Assembly (NCBI GenBank): GCA_003521815.1
Contig: DPHE01000030.1
Span: 1 to 15,489 of the forward strand
Source of the DNA: Colwellia sp.
Lineage (GTDB): Bacteria > Pseudomonadota > Gammaproteobacteria > Enterobacterales > Alteromonadaceae
DNA length: 15,489 nt
Direction: 5' to 3'
A program made the position numbers and the translations under genes. Positions within the stretch are counted from its first letter, which is position 1. Every line of letters starts with the position of its first letter. This document shows positions 1 through 8,044 of the stretch, piece after piece. The notes under the pieces were generated by a model. The model was not told where the DNA came from. It saw only the letters and a program-made list of their open reading frames with translations, and did no database searches.

Positions 1-116
1 CCAGTTTTACTTGACCACTACAGAATGCGCTTCTGGAATAGACCAGCAGTTTATGCTTCATAAATAATGACTTGAAAGATCAGGAAACTATTTCCGTTCC
101 ACTTGAATATGCCTGA
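1..116 (+). pseudogene. Possible frameshifted 3' end of an unidentified gene
   Basis: Frame 1 is open from the window edge to a stop at 61-63 and ends in ...MRFWNRPAVYAS. Frame 3 runs across the same point and continues with FINNDLKDQETISVPLEYA to a TGA at 114-116. Joining the two at about position 55 gives one plausible 37-residue protein tail, which suggests a gene entering from the left with a single frameshift, or one that simply ends at 63. The family is not recognised. The stretch is short, so chance openness cannot be excluded. Confidence 0.25.
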
Positions 117-368
117 TTCAGCTGGAATTAGAAACGCCTTGAGGTAAGACATTGATTGATCTGAATGGATATTTGTATAATCAACAGAGTAACGTGGGTA
201 TGGGAAATATAAAAAGAATTTAATCGTATAAAGTTGATAAGGAACGTTAAGTGAACTACTCGGCAATAAAATACCGAGATTGCGACAAACATTGTTCAAT
301 CGTGTTTTTAAAACAACACAGGTGTGTCAGTGATAATTTAGGTATTAAGCCGTAAAGTGTTTTATATG
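117..368. other. Intergenic stretch with no convincing gene
   Basis: No convincing gene is seen. A minus-strand reading of 82 codons (51-299) is open here but has no ribosome-binding site and no recognisable motif. A small inverted repeat, ACACA/TGTGT (316-327), is followed on the minus strand by TGTTTT; it could weakly terminate the acetyltransferase gene, but the stem is only 4-5 bp. Another 5-bp repeat, CTCGG/CCGAG, flanks an AT loop near 259-278. Confidence 0.3.
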
Positions 369-1010
369 TTATTTGTTACGATAATGTACCATCAAGGCAC
401 CTGATACCTTACCAACACTTACATCTTGAATAAACTCGTAGTTAGCATCTTCAAAGAAAGCTCTAAACTTTCCTGAGGTAGCATAAACAGCAACACCTTC
501 ACTATCACCATGATCTTTTAGTACTGTGTCAACAGCAGACATTAAGTAATGACCAAAACCATTGTGTTGATGTAAGGGGTGTATAGCAATAAAAGACAGC
601 ATATGAAATTTCTTTAAGGGTACAGCAGCCATCACTTTTTGCTCTTTTTCTATCATCTGCTTAGTGCTAAAATATCCAGCGGTAAGTAACATTTTAAGAC
701 GCCAGTGCCAAAACCTTTCACTACCAACACTATCATCTGGGCTATTTAAACACGCAACACCGACTAGAGTGTCTCCAAGAAAGACTCCAACCATTGGTTG
801 TTTAGCTTGCCAAAAAGCACTTAACTCTTCTCTAATAGATGCTCTTATCCTTTGCTCATAACCTTCTTTTTCACTATTAAAAATATCTAAGAAAACAGGA
901 TCATCATGATAAGACTGAAAGAGTAAAGAAGCCGCAAGTTTTACTTCTTCAGCACTCAAATATGTGGCCCTAATATCAAGGTTACTCTCTACGGATACAG
1001 TATCTGTCAT
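369..1010 (-). CDS. GNAT-family N-acetyltransferase
   Basis: A 213-residue cytosolic protein with the GNAT fold, expected to move an acetyl group from acetyl-CoA to an amine; the substrate cannot be read from sequence. The acetyl-CoA-binding motif A lies at about residues 138-160: a hydrophobic strand (LSFIAIHP) followed by a pyrophosphate loop reading HQHNGFGHYL, a variant of the usual Q/R-x-x-G-x-G. The C-terminal FFEDANYEFI (about 185-194) is the typical motif B end, where an aromatic pair closes the cofactor site. The N-terminal third is helical and variable, as usual. The start is supported by GGGAG seven bases before the ATG. A terminator lies between this gene and topA, so it is probably transcribed alone. 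It could act on a small molecule, an antibiotic or a protein; the family assignment is firm and the function open. Confidence 0.85.
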   Translation of the reverse strand: MTDTVSVESNLDIRATYLSAEEVKLAASLLFQSYHDDPVFLDIFNSEKEGYEQRIRASIREELSAFWQAKQPMVGVFLGDTLVGVACLNSPDDSVGSERFWHWRLKMLLTAGYFSTKQMIEKEQKVMAAVPLKKFHMLSFIAIHPLHQHNGFGHYLMSAVDTVLKDHGDSEGVAVYATSGKFRAFFEDANYEFIQDVSVGKVSGALMVHYRNK

Positions 1011-1299
1011 AGTTATTCTCCCAAAGTTTTTACTTTTTAGACTAGTACTACATTAATTAGGTGGACTAAATGCTTCCTTACTAGCTAAAATTTAATCAAC
1101 TTCATATAAGGGAATACCATAACAGCTTTTTTTAAAAAAAGGTTAAATAGATCTGGTCGTAAATAAAAACTAACCTACTTCAGTGTGAATTACTGAGCTA
1201 GGTTAGTTAGGATATGCTATTACGTCTTTATTACTAACGTTCATCCTATTGAATACCTAGGATTAATACGCTCATAGCGCAGGATAAATAATGGCAATA
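1011..1299. other. Intergenic region between topA and the GNAT gene
   Basis: Holds the topA terminator (annotated separately), a 6-bp inverted repeat ATCCTA/TAGGAT (1243-1263) and a 4-bp CGCT/AGCG mini-stem (1269-1279) just past the topA stop. The acetyltransferase promoter should lie at about 1040-1140 on the minus strand, but no good -35/-10 pair could be picked. No reading frame here looks coding. Confidence 0.4.
1161..1208 (-). terminator. Intrinsic terminator of topA
   Basis: Arms 1168-1177 (AACTAACCTA) and 1199-1208 (TAGGTTAGTT) pair perfectly over 10 bp. After one C/C mismatch, 1179-1184 pairs with 1192-1197 for six more bp, including one G-U, leaving a 7-base loop. Read on the minus strand the stem is followed by TTTTTATTT, the U-tract of a factor-independent terminator. 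There is no U-tract on the plus side, so it serves topA and separates it from the acetyltransferase gene. Confidence 0.75.
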
Positions 1300-3987
1300 T
1301 TACTCTGTTTTATCGGTGGCTTTTTTAGTAGTCGATTTCTTCTTAGCAGGTTTTTTCTTAGGTTTAGGAATATCCTCAACCCACTTATTATCAATATACT
1401 TTGCAGTCCAGCCCGTTGCTTTACCTTCAACCTCAGTCATCACATATTGTTCTTTAGTCTTTCGACTATAGCGAACAACAGCTAAATTACCTTTGTTATC
1501 TTGCTCTGGTGCATCAGCTAAATAATAAAATTTAGCGGATATTCTGTCTCTAAAACGTTTTAGTTCAACAACTTTTGGCGCTCTAGTTTCACGTGAACGT
1601 GGAAAGGTGTTAGCGGCTAAAAATATACCTGCAGCGCCATCACGCAATACAAAGTGCGCATCTGACTTTTCACATTCAAGCTCAGGTAATTGCACCGGAT
1701 CTTCTTTAGGTGGCGCAGCTTCACCGCTAGCAAGCAGCTTACGCGTATTTTTACATTCACTGTTAGTGCAATCAAAATACTTACCAAAACGACCTGACTT
1801 TAACTCCATATCAGCTTCACATCGATCACATTCTAAAATAGGGCCATCATAGCCTTTAATTTTAAACGTACCCTCTTCTACTTCAATACCATCACAAACA
1901 GGATTGTTACCACAAACATGCAATTTGCGGCTTTCGTCAATCAAATAGCTGTCCATCGCAGTATTACATTTTTTACAACGGTGCATCGCACGTAAAGCTT
2001 CAGTTTCTTGATCTTCAGCTAAAACACTAACGGCTTCTTCACCTGCGGTTAAATTCATTGTAGTAGTACAACGCTCTTTTGGCGGTAATGCATATCCTGA
2101 ACAACCTAAAAATACGCCAGTTGAGGCAGTTCTAATGCCCATTTTTCTACCACACGTTGGACAATCAATATTAGTTAATACCGGTGCATTGTTTCGCATA
2201 CCACCATCATCAACGTCTTTATTAGCGAGTACTAATTTTTTACTGAAATTTTTGTAGAAATCATCTAATACCGCCTTCCAATCTAAGCTGCCTCCTGCAA
2301 TCGCATCAAGTTCTTGTTCCATATTAGCGGTAAAGTCATAACTCATCAGTTTATCAAAACTCATTGATAAGCTGTCTGTGACTATTTCGCCCATTTTTTC
2401 AGCATAAAAACGTTTTTTATCTAAACGTGCATAGCCTCTATCTTGGATAGTAGAAATGATTGAGGCATAAGTAGACGGGCGGCCAATAGATCGTTTCTCT
2501 AATTCTTTCACTAAAGACGCTTCACCAAAACGTGCTGGCGGTTTCGTAAAGTGCTGACTTGCATCTAAATTATCTAAGACTAACACTTCTCCAACCGCTA
2601 AATCAGGTAAGTGTGTGTCATCACCTTTTGATAATTGCGGATGTACTTTAGTCCAACCATCAAATTGCATAACGCGACCTTTCGCTTTTAGATCAAACTC
2701 AGCTGCACTAATCGTTAAGGTACTTACTGTGTAACGCGCAGCTGTCATTTGACAGGCAACAAATTGACGCCAAATTAAATCGTAAAGTTTTTTAGCATCC
2801 GCATCGATACCTTCCATAAAGGCAGATTCAACTTTTACATTCGATGGGCGAATCGCTTCATGCGCCTCTTGAGCACCCGCTTTTGAGCCATAAATTTTTG
2901 CTTTTTCAGGCAAGTAGTTTTCACCAAAACTATCGCTAATATATTTGCGACACATTTCAACGGCGTCTTTACTTAAATTAGTTGAGTCAGTACGCATATA
3001 GGTAATGTGACCCGCTTCGTATAAACGTTGAGCCAAGCCCATAGTACGTTTAACGCCATAGCCTAATTTAGTACTTGCTGCTTGTTGTAATGTAGAAGTA
3101 ATAAAAGGTGCTGACGGGGTACTTTTCGATGGCCTATCTTCACGTTTACTTACTGCATAATCTGCTGGATTTAATATAGCTAATGCTTTATCGGTATCAA
3201 TTTTGTTAGTAGGTTTAAACGGCTTACCATTGTGATGCGTCACATCAAGTGCTAACGCTTTGCCTTCACTTTCAGCTGAAGTTGCATGGGTGTCTGCGCT
3301 TATTTCCCAAAACTCTTTTGGATCAAACGCTTTTATTTCGCGTTCTTTTTCAACAACTAACTTAACCGCAACTGATTGTACACGTCCAGCAGACAAACCA
3401 CGGGCTACTTTTTTCCATAATAGCGGGCTAACCATAAAGCCAACCACTCTATCAAGAAAACGACGGGCTTGTTGGGCATTAACACCAGGCATGTTTAATT
3501 CACCCGGTGTAGCAAAAGCCTGTTGAATTGAGCTTTCAGTTATTTCATTAAAAACGACGCGACGGAATTTATCATCATCGCCACCAATAATTTCTTTTAA
3601 ATGCCAAGCAATCGCCTCTCCCTCGCGATCCAAATCGGTTGCGAGATAGATAATGTCAGCTTTCTCTGCAAGCTTCTGAAGCTCGGTAACAACTTTCTCT
3701 TTCCCAGGAAGAATTTGATAATTAGCCGCCCAGTTTTTATCTGGATCTATTCCCATACGATTAACAAGTGTTTGCTTATCGCGCTTCGCTTTATATTTAG
3801 CCTTTGCTTCAGGTGCCATTTTTCGCACTTCAGCGGGTGATTTAGTTGGTACTTTTTTACCTGTACTACTATGAGGTAAATCACGAACATGACCAACGCT
3901 AGACTTTACAATGAAGTCTTTACCTAAATATTTGTTAATTGTTTTCGCTTTGGCAGGCGACTCGACAATAACTAGTGATTTTGCCAT
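1300..3987 (-). CDS. topA: DNA topoisomerase I (type IA, omega protein)
   Basis: Relaxes negatively supercoiled DNA by cutting one strand through a 5'-phosphotyrosine link. Of its 895 residues, the N-terminal TOPRIM domain has E9 in VES and the Mg-binding DLDREGE at 118-124. The catalytic tyrosine is Y330 in ITYMRTDS, and the conserved SAGRVQSVAVKL follows at 199-210. Three four-Cys zinc modules are visible: C609/C612/C629/C640, C671/C674/C692/C698 and C720/C723/C740/C745. A further domain (about 771-870) and a Lys-rich tail (KPKKKPAKKK) follow, typical of the gammaproteobacterial form, which is somewhat shorter in E. coli (865 residues). All active-site residues are present. The ATG is preceded by AGGAT about 12 bases upstream, a modest ribosome-binding site. 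It is transcribed alone, ending at the hairpin at 1161-1208. E. coli cysB, often next to topA, is not present here. Confidence 0.98.
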   Translation of the reverse strand: MAKSLVIVESPAKAKTINKYLGKDFIVKSSVGHVRDLPHSSTGKKVPTKSPAEVRKMAPEAKAKYKAKRDKQTLVNRMGIDPDKNWAANYQILPGKEKVVTELQKLAEKADIIYLATDLDREGEAIAWHLKEIIGGDDDKFRRVVFNEITESSIQQAFATPGELNMPGVNAQQARRFLDRVVGFMVSPLLWKKVARGLSAGRVQSVAVKLVVEKEREIKAFDPKEFWEISADTHATSAESEGKALALDVTHHNGKPFKPTNKIDTDKALAILNPADYAVSKREDRPSKSTPSAPFITSTLQQAASTKLGYGVKRTMGLAQRLYEAGHITYMRTDSTNLSKDAVEMCRKYISDSFGENYLPEKAKIYGSKAGAQEAHEAIRPSNVKVESAFMEGIDADAKKLYDLIWRQFVACQMTAARYTVSTLTISAAEFDLKAKGRVMQFDGWTKVHPQLSKGDDTHLPDLAVGEVLVLDNLDASQHFTKPPARFGEASLVKELEKRSIGRPSTYASIISTIQDRGYARLDKKRFYAEKMGEIVTDSLSMSFDKLMSYDFTANMEQELDAIAGGSLDWKAVLDDFYKNFSKKLVLANKDVDDGGMRNNAPVLTNIDCPTCGRKMGIRTASTGVFLGCSGYALPPKERCTTTMNLTAGEEAVSVLAEDQETEALRAMHRCKKCNTAMDSYLIDESRKLHVCGNNPVCDGIEVEEGTFKIKGYDGPILECDRCEADMELKSGRFGKYFDCTNSECKNTRKLLASGEAAPPKEDPVQLPELECEKSDAHFVLRDGAAGIFLAANTFPRSRETRAPKVVELKRFRDRISAKFYYLADAPEQDNKGNLAVVRYSRKTKEQYVMTEVEGKATGWTAKYIDNKWVEDIPKPKKKPAKKKSTTKKATDKTE

Positions 3988-4138
3988 AAAAATTTATAAT
4001 CCTGATAATTCGACAATCAATTTACACGAAAAGATAATTTATTTTTTGTCTTTTTATTCATTCAATATTTGCGAGAAAAAATGCGTGCATGCGCTTTAAT
4101 CTCACTCAAATAACGTTAAAAACTGTTTTACTTAAAAA

Positions 4139-4150
4139 ATGCAATTGCAT
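4139..4150. repeat. 12-bp perfect palindrome
   Basis: ATGCAATTGCAT reads identically on both strands. It lies three bases from the larger AT palindrome and about 150 bases upstream of the topA start codon, where either divergent promoter could be controlled. Binding of a dimeric regulator is a guess from symmetry alone. Confidence 0.4.
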
Positions 4151-4153
4151 ACC

Positions 4154-4177
4154 TATTTATAGATATATCTATAAATA
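4154..4177. repeat. 24-bp perfect AT-rich palindrome, possible operator
   Basis: The half-site TATTTATAGATA (4154-4165) is followed directly by its exact complement (4166-4177), with no spacer and no mismatch. At 22 of 24 A/T it is less unlikely in this AT-rich genome than its length suggests, but 12 consecutive matched pairs remain notable. Symmetry without a loop favours a protein-binding site over an RNA hairpin. Confidence 0.45.
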
Positions 4178-4370
4178 TACAAATTGACAAGCATTAATTT
4201 TTTGAATCAATTTGAGATATATAACGACTTAATCCTTTTGGCTATAATACTTATCTATAGTGATGACTTAAAAACAAAAGATTCATTTCTGCGCAATCAT
4301 AATCGACTTTGTTAGAAAAAATAAGAGCTAAACCCTAAAAAAATTAAAATTGATGTTATCGCTTACCATT

Positions 4371-4398
4371 ATTTAAACTCTTTACAGAGAGTTTAAAT
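4371..4398. repeat. 11-bp perfect inverted repeat overlapping the start codon of the decayed gene
   Basis: ATTTAAACTCT (4371-4381) pairs exactly with AGAGTTTAAAT (4388-4398) around a TTACAG loop. The ATG of the following reading frame is 4397-4399, so in an RNA the stem would bury the GAGAG ribosome-binding stretch and most of the initiator. It could be an operator or a translation-blocking hairpin; there is no U-tract on the plus side, so it is not a plus-strand terminator. Confidence 0.5.
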
Positions 4399-5410
4399 GC
4401 CGAAATTAACAGCGTAATCAAAAGAAAAATTAACACAATACTTATGCCCGCCCGGCAATGGTGTTTTTACCGTTAATACTGCCAAAGAGCGTAAAGAGCA
4501 GTTACATCAAACAATTTTGGTCAGACTACCGATGTTAATTAATTATGGGGAAACTCTCTAAATACGCTACTAGAGACCTCTCGTGCTGTTATTTTAGGTA
4601 TGGCATCAGATTGTGGCGACGGAATTTTACGTGGTGCTAATTGGGGCCATTATTTATACGCACAACATTGCTAGAGCAACACCCAAAATTGAATGTGTTT
4701 GACTTAGGTGGTATTCGGGTAACCCCTCATTTACTTTCAGATAAATATTTGAATGAAGCAACGTTGGCAAATTGTCGAAAAGCACTTTATCACGATGATC
4801 AAAGTAACTATTGCGTTAGCCAATTAAGTATTACTGAAGATGTTTTACATGATTTTTATGCGCAATTTCCTGATAAAGGTATTTTTGGATTAGGTGGAGT
4901 TCACAGTGTTAGCTACCCACTCACTAAAGCTTATTTACAAGCAAAAAAGAAACAAGGTAAGCGTACCGCTATCATTCATTTTGATGCACATACCGATTTA
5001 CTTATCGAACGATTAGGTATCGATTTGTGTTTTGGCTCTTGGTGTACGCATATTTTAGATGACTTACCTGTACCAGAGCATTTAATACAAGTTGGTATTC
5101 GTTCAACAGGAAAATCCAAACAACATTGGGAAATCACAATATTGATGAGCTATATGTTAGTTTTGATATTGATGCCATTGATAAAATTTTTGCAAGCTCA
5201 ACAGGTACACCTGAGCCTGATGGTTTGTTACCAGAAGAAGCAATGTAAATATTACAAGCTATTGCCGCTAAATACTCTATTACCGGCGGTGATATGATGG
5301 AAATAGCACCCTTTACGGATAGTTCAGGTCAAGGTGGGGTTAGCCGCATTAAAACCTTAAAGGTAGCCGGTGATATTTCTGCGTTTTTGATTGGTGAAAT
5401 GAGTAAATAA
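4397..5410 (+). pseudogene. Decayed arginase/agmatinase/formimidoylglutamase-family gene
   Basis: Joining frames gives a nearly full ureohydrolase-family protein, a binuclear Mn enzyme acting on guanidino or formimino compounds. It starts MPKLTA, then stops at 4415-4417 (TAA). Frame 2 continues to about 4515 (QYLCPPGNGVFTVNTAKERK), shifts to frame 1 (stop at 4540-4542, then LETSRAVILGMASDCGDGI), and shifts to frame 3 near 4647 (GPLFIRTTLLEQ). Near 5132 it shifts to frame 2, which carries a stop at 5246-5248 and ends ...FLIGEMSK at 5408-5410. Metal-site motifs persist: DAHTD at 4983-4997 and FDIDAID at 5162-5182. GGDHS has become GGVHS (Val codon 4899-4901). Only about 28 residues separate VGIR from SFDID, where the family usually has over 50, so roughly 30 codons appear deleted near 5132. 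The pieces remain very readable, suggesting recent decay. HutG-like formimidoylglutamase is the best guess; no other hut gene is nearby. The longest intact piece is 4641-5297. Confidence 0.88.
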
Positions 5411-5413
5411 ATA

Positions 5414-5439
5414 ATTTCATCAGGTAAATCTGATGAAAT
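5414..5439. terminator. Hairpin between convergent genes, probable bidirectional terminator
   Basis: ATTTCATCAG (5414-5423) pairs exactly with CTGATGAAAT (5430-5439) around the loop GTAAAT. It lies four bases after the last stop of the decayed gene and about 50 bases past the end of the Ig-lipoprotein gene on the other strand. On the minus strand it is followed by TATTTATTTA; on the plus strand CTTTTT comes only eight bases later. Stem GC is low, so strength is uncertain. Confidence 0.55.
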
Positions 5440-5485
5440 GCCATAACTTTTTACAAGTCTGGGGAATTTCTATTTAAAATAATGA

Positions 5486-7804
5486 TTAAGGTATAATAAA
5501 AACGTTCATAAATGTAATAGATTCTTTAGTACCATCAGGAAGCTCAACAATTACAGATAATGTTCCTGAATCTGTTTCTTCGCCTGCTTTAATAGTAGCC
5601 GAAAAAATTTTCCCCCCATTGTGATTAGTTCCCCAATCAGTAGGGTCTGAAGTAATAGTACCTACTGACGATTTAAAACTTACTATTGAACCTGAGGGCA
5701 TTGGTTGATTGTGAAGATCTGACATAATAATAGCAACAGTAGTAGAAGATTTATAATTCAAAATTAATTTATCATCATAATCAGGATTTTGCCTATCTAC
5801 ATTGCCATCACCATTATGATCAAAGGGCATATTTTCACAAAAAGCACGAACAGGAGCTGTACTCAAGTTTGTAAAATATTTATCATTAACTGTCGATGTA
5901 CCTTCAGCAGGGATATCCGCAGAATCAAATGCTTGATTTATACAGATATAAGGCGTATCTCCAGACATTACAATGGTAATATCGCTTCTTATATCAATTG
6001 ATTTTTGAGATGAACAACCATCATGTTCCGGAATTGCACACAAAAATCCATTGTATTTTCCATCTCTCCCGTCATATAGACCATTCTTATTAAAATCAAC
6101 AGGCTCCTCTCTTTCTCCACCATACTCTTCTACTAACGGAAGTTTCGCTTCATAACTAGGGTTAAAATATCCATCTTCGTTATGATCAACAAATGCTTCT
6201 GGCTGGTCATAAGGTCGACCACTCGTATCATTTCCTGAATAAACAATATCTTCACCATCCTGATTAAAACTACCATCAGCATTACAAGGTTTACCTACTC
6301 CACCAAGAAATGCAGACACTTCACAGACATCAAAGCGGCCATTGTTATTTAAGTCAGGGAAAGACTCTTCCCCTGTCGATGTTGCAAGAATAGTAACTCT
6401 TCCTCCGTAATTTTGTCCCATGGTATTAATTAATTCAGGTACATGAGTTACATTATTTACATCACCTAGTTCATTGCCCTCTGGACGTGGAAATTGACTT
6501 CGCCAAGTTACAGTACAAGAACCATCATCTCCTGTAATACAGCTAGCTTCAAGATTTTCTATAGATCCCCCTTCTGTTGTAAAATAGACGGCTGTTGGTG
6601 GTGGCGGATTATTAGAAGCATCACCTAATCGAGCAGTAAGCTGAACTTCAACGCCATCATGATTCCACGCTTGTGGGGCTAAATTACTAGTCGCAATACT
6701 CATGCTGTCTTGATCTGCTAACCCAGTAGATATTTTAAGTTGGTTAGATAGTGTTTGAATAACTGAATTACCAACATCAATACTTGCAATAACATTAACA
6801 ACTCTTGGGACTGTACCTGAGTTCACAACTGTTTGTACTAAACCTTCACTATCTGTTGTAGCCTCTAAGGGACTTAAGCTAACCTCCCCCGAATCACTCA
6901 ATAACGAGAATGTGACATCTATATTGTCGACTGGGTTACTGTTTCTATCAAGGACTTTAAAAATAACAATAGCACTTTCAGGCCGCACAGCTCTACCCGC
7001 ACCACGTATAGCAATATGTTCTATACTTACTGACTCAAAAACAATACTACCTATTTCAGCTTGTTGTACATTTATCGTAGCAGTAGCAGATAAGTTGATA
7101 CTCGCAACGGTAGCATTTACTTGAATTGCATCATTGCCAACACACCCCTTTGCAAGGTATGTGCTTGTAGCTAAACCATTCGATGTTGTCACAATGGGAC
7201 TTAAGGTTGCAGTACCACCTTCAGCACAGCGAGAGGAAAAGTTTACCTCTACGGTTTCTGAATAAAGTTCGCCTTGTTCATCGATTAAACTCACCGATAC
7301 AACAGTCGTTCCACCAGCAGAAATTTGGTCGAGTGAAAGGTTAGCTACACTTTCAGTAAAATCATCACCGGTACCATTCCCCATACGTAATACAATAGAG
7401 GAAGAAACGGCTTCTGTTGTAAAACCTATAGCACCTTCCTCTCCTGTAGATAACGTTGCAATCACAATTCCGGCGCCACTTATCACGCCAGAATTGAGTA
7501 CTAAACTTGCCACACCATTACTATTTGTTAGTGCTGTACCCGCCTCTGGGGTGAAATTACCAAGGGTAGTACTGAAAGTAACAACAGTACCTTCTTTAGG
7601 TATACTACCTTCCATAACAGTTGCTGCTATAGTTACCGGGGATTGCTCTGTAACATTTACATTTGATATGGCTAAAGTGACTGTTCTTGAATCTTCAATA
7701 ACTACATCGCCACCTGTTAGATCTCCCTCTCCACCACCACAAGCCACCAATGTCATTAATGACATAAGTAACAGAATCAAACTAAAGCGTTGAAGTAACT
7801 TCAT
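5486..7804 (-). CDS. Ig-like (invasin/Big_1-type) lipoprotein with EF-hand-like calcium loops
   Basis: A 772-residue predicted surface lipoprotein. Residues 1-22 form a lipoprotein signal peptide with lipobox LVAC, lipidated at C22. Position +2 is Gly, so Lol sorting to the outer membrane is expected. About five Ig-like domains follow (roughly 41-134, 138-248, 251-358, 367-478 and 600-770). The first three carry the Big_1 pattern of a GxxVTFS-like strand and a T-x-S/D-x-x-G-x-A/V strand, such as TNSNGVASLVLNSG. Between the fourth and fifth lies an Asp/Asn-rich segment with EF-hand-like loops DLNNNGRFD (484-492), DHNEDGYFN (540-548) and DFNKNGLYD (570-578), and a further one, DHNGDGNVD, at 662-670. 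Ten further Cys could form disulfides outside the cell. Role is inferred as adhesion or structural display; no enzyme domain is seen. AGGGA seven bases before the ATG supports the start. It is divergent from the symporter gene and ends at the shared hairpin. Confidence 0.85.
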   Translation of the reverse strand: MKLLQRFSLILLLMSLMTLVACGGGEGDLTGGDVVIEDSRTVTLAISNVNVTEQSPVTIAATVMEGSIPKEGTVVTFSTTLGNFTPEAGTALTNSNGVASLVLNSGVISGAGIVIATLSTGEEGAIGFTTEAVSSSIVLRMGNGTGDDFTESVANLSLDQISAGGTTVVSVSLIDEQGELYSETVEVNFSSRCAEGGTATLSPIVTTSNGLATSTYLAKGCVGNDAIQVNATVASINLSATATINVQQAEIGSIVFESVSIEHIAIRGAGRAVRPESAIVIFKVLDRNSNPVDNIDVTFSLLSDSGEVSLSPLEATTDSEGLVQTVVNSGTVPRVVNVIASIDVGNSVIQTLSNQLKISTGLADQDSMSIATSNLAPQAWNHDGVEVQLTARLGDASNNPPPPTAVYFTTEGGSIENLEASCITGDDGSCTVTWRSQFPRPEGNELGDVNNVTHVPELINTMGQNYGGRVTILATSTGEESFPDLNNNGRFDVCEVSAFLGGVGKPCNADGSFNQDGEDIVYSGNDTSGRPYDQPEAFVDHNEDGYFNPSYEAKLPLVEEYGGEREEPVDFNKNGLYDGRDGKYNGFLCAIPEHDGCSSQKSIDIRSDITIVMSGDTPYICINQAFDSADIPAEGTSTVNDKYFTNLSTAPVRAFCENMPFDHNGDGNVDRQNPDYDDKLILNYKSSTTVAIIMSDLHNQPMPSGSIVSFKSSVGTITSDPTDWGTNHNGGKIFSATIKAGEETDSGTLSVIVELPDGTKESITFMNVFIIP

Positions 7805-8044
7805 AAAAATATCCCTATTCTCTTCTGATTACCTTTTATATGCTTAATTATTTATATTAATTGATAAATAGCAAAAAAGTATTCCTTAATTACATAATTC
7901 CTCAATTCAAAAAAAGCTTAGTCATCAAGGGAGTTAATTAAAACTTCTTAAATATAGCGTAAAATTAGTAAAACTGTTTTTTATCGCTCAGTTTATTGTT
8001 AGTCTTAGAACTATCTTTATATTAATAACATCCCTTCTATATAT
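7805..8044. other. Divergent promoter region of the Ig-lipoprotein and symporter genes
   Basis: Very AT-rich, with no reading frame that looks coding. The plus-strand promoter for the symporter is annotated separately. On the minus strand a TATAAA (about 7837-7842) lies about 35 bases before the lipoprotein ATG, without a convincing -35. No clear operator symmetry was found. Confidence 0.4.
7996..8023 (+). promoter_or_regulatory. Candidate sigma-70 promoter of the symporter gene
   Basis: TTGTTA (7996-8001) and TATATT (8018-8023) are separated by 16 bases; they match the consensus at 4 of 6 and 5 of 6 positions. Transcription would begin near 8030, leaving a leader of only about 15 bases that lacks a purine-rich ribosome-binding site. 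Confidence 0.45.

Larger units (their letters stand above)
3988..4396. other. 409-base gap between topA and the decayed arginase-family gene, rich in palindromes
   Basis: No reading frame looks coding. The region must hold the topA promoter on the minus strand and the promoter of the decayed gene on the plus strand. It contains two adjacent perfect palindromes (4139-4150, 4154-4177), a perfect TATAAT at 4243-4248 without a well-spaced -35 box, and a perfect 11-bp inverted repeat at 4371-4398. The concentration of symmetric elements suggests regulator binding, but no known operator was recognised. Confidence 0.45.

Noticed and set aside
51..299. Minus-strand open frame of 82 codons
   Set aside because: No ribosome-binding site, no motif, and it overlaps the better candidate coding tail on the plus strand. 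Treated as chance.
3987..4025. Leaderless topA promoter (TTGATT, 16 bases, TATAAA just before the ATG on the minus strand)
   Set aside because: It would place the transcript start at or within the start codon, while an AGGAT site is present. More likely AT-rich coincidence.
4641..5297. Intact 218-residue gene for an arginase-like protein
   Set aside because: It starts at a TTG in mid-domain and lacks the N-terminal part, which is readable upstream in other frames. Its last 40 or so residues are out of frame compared with the family. It is a fragment of the pseudogene at 4397-5410.
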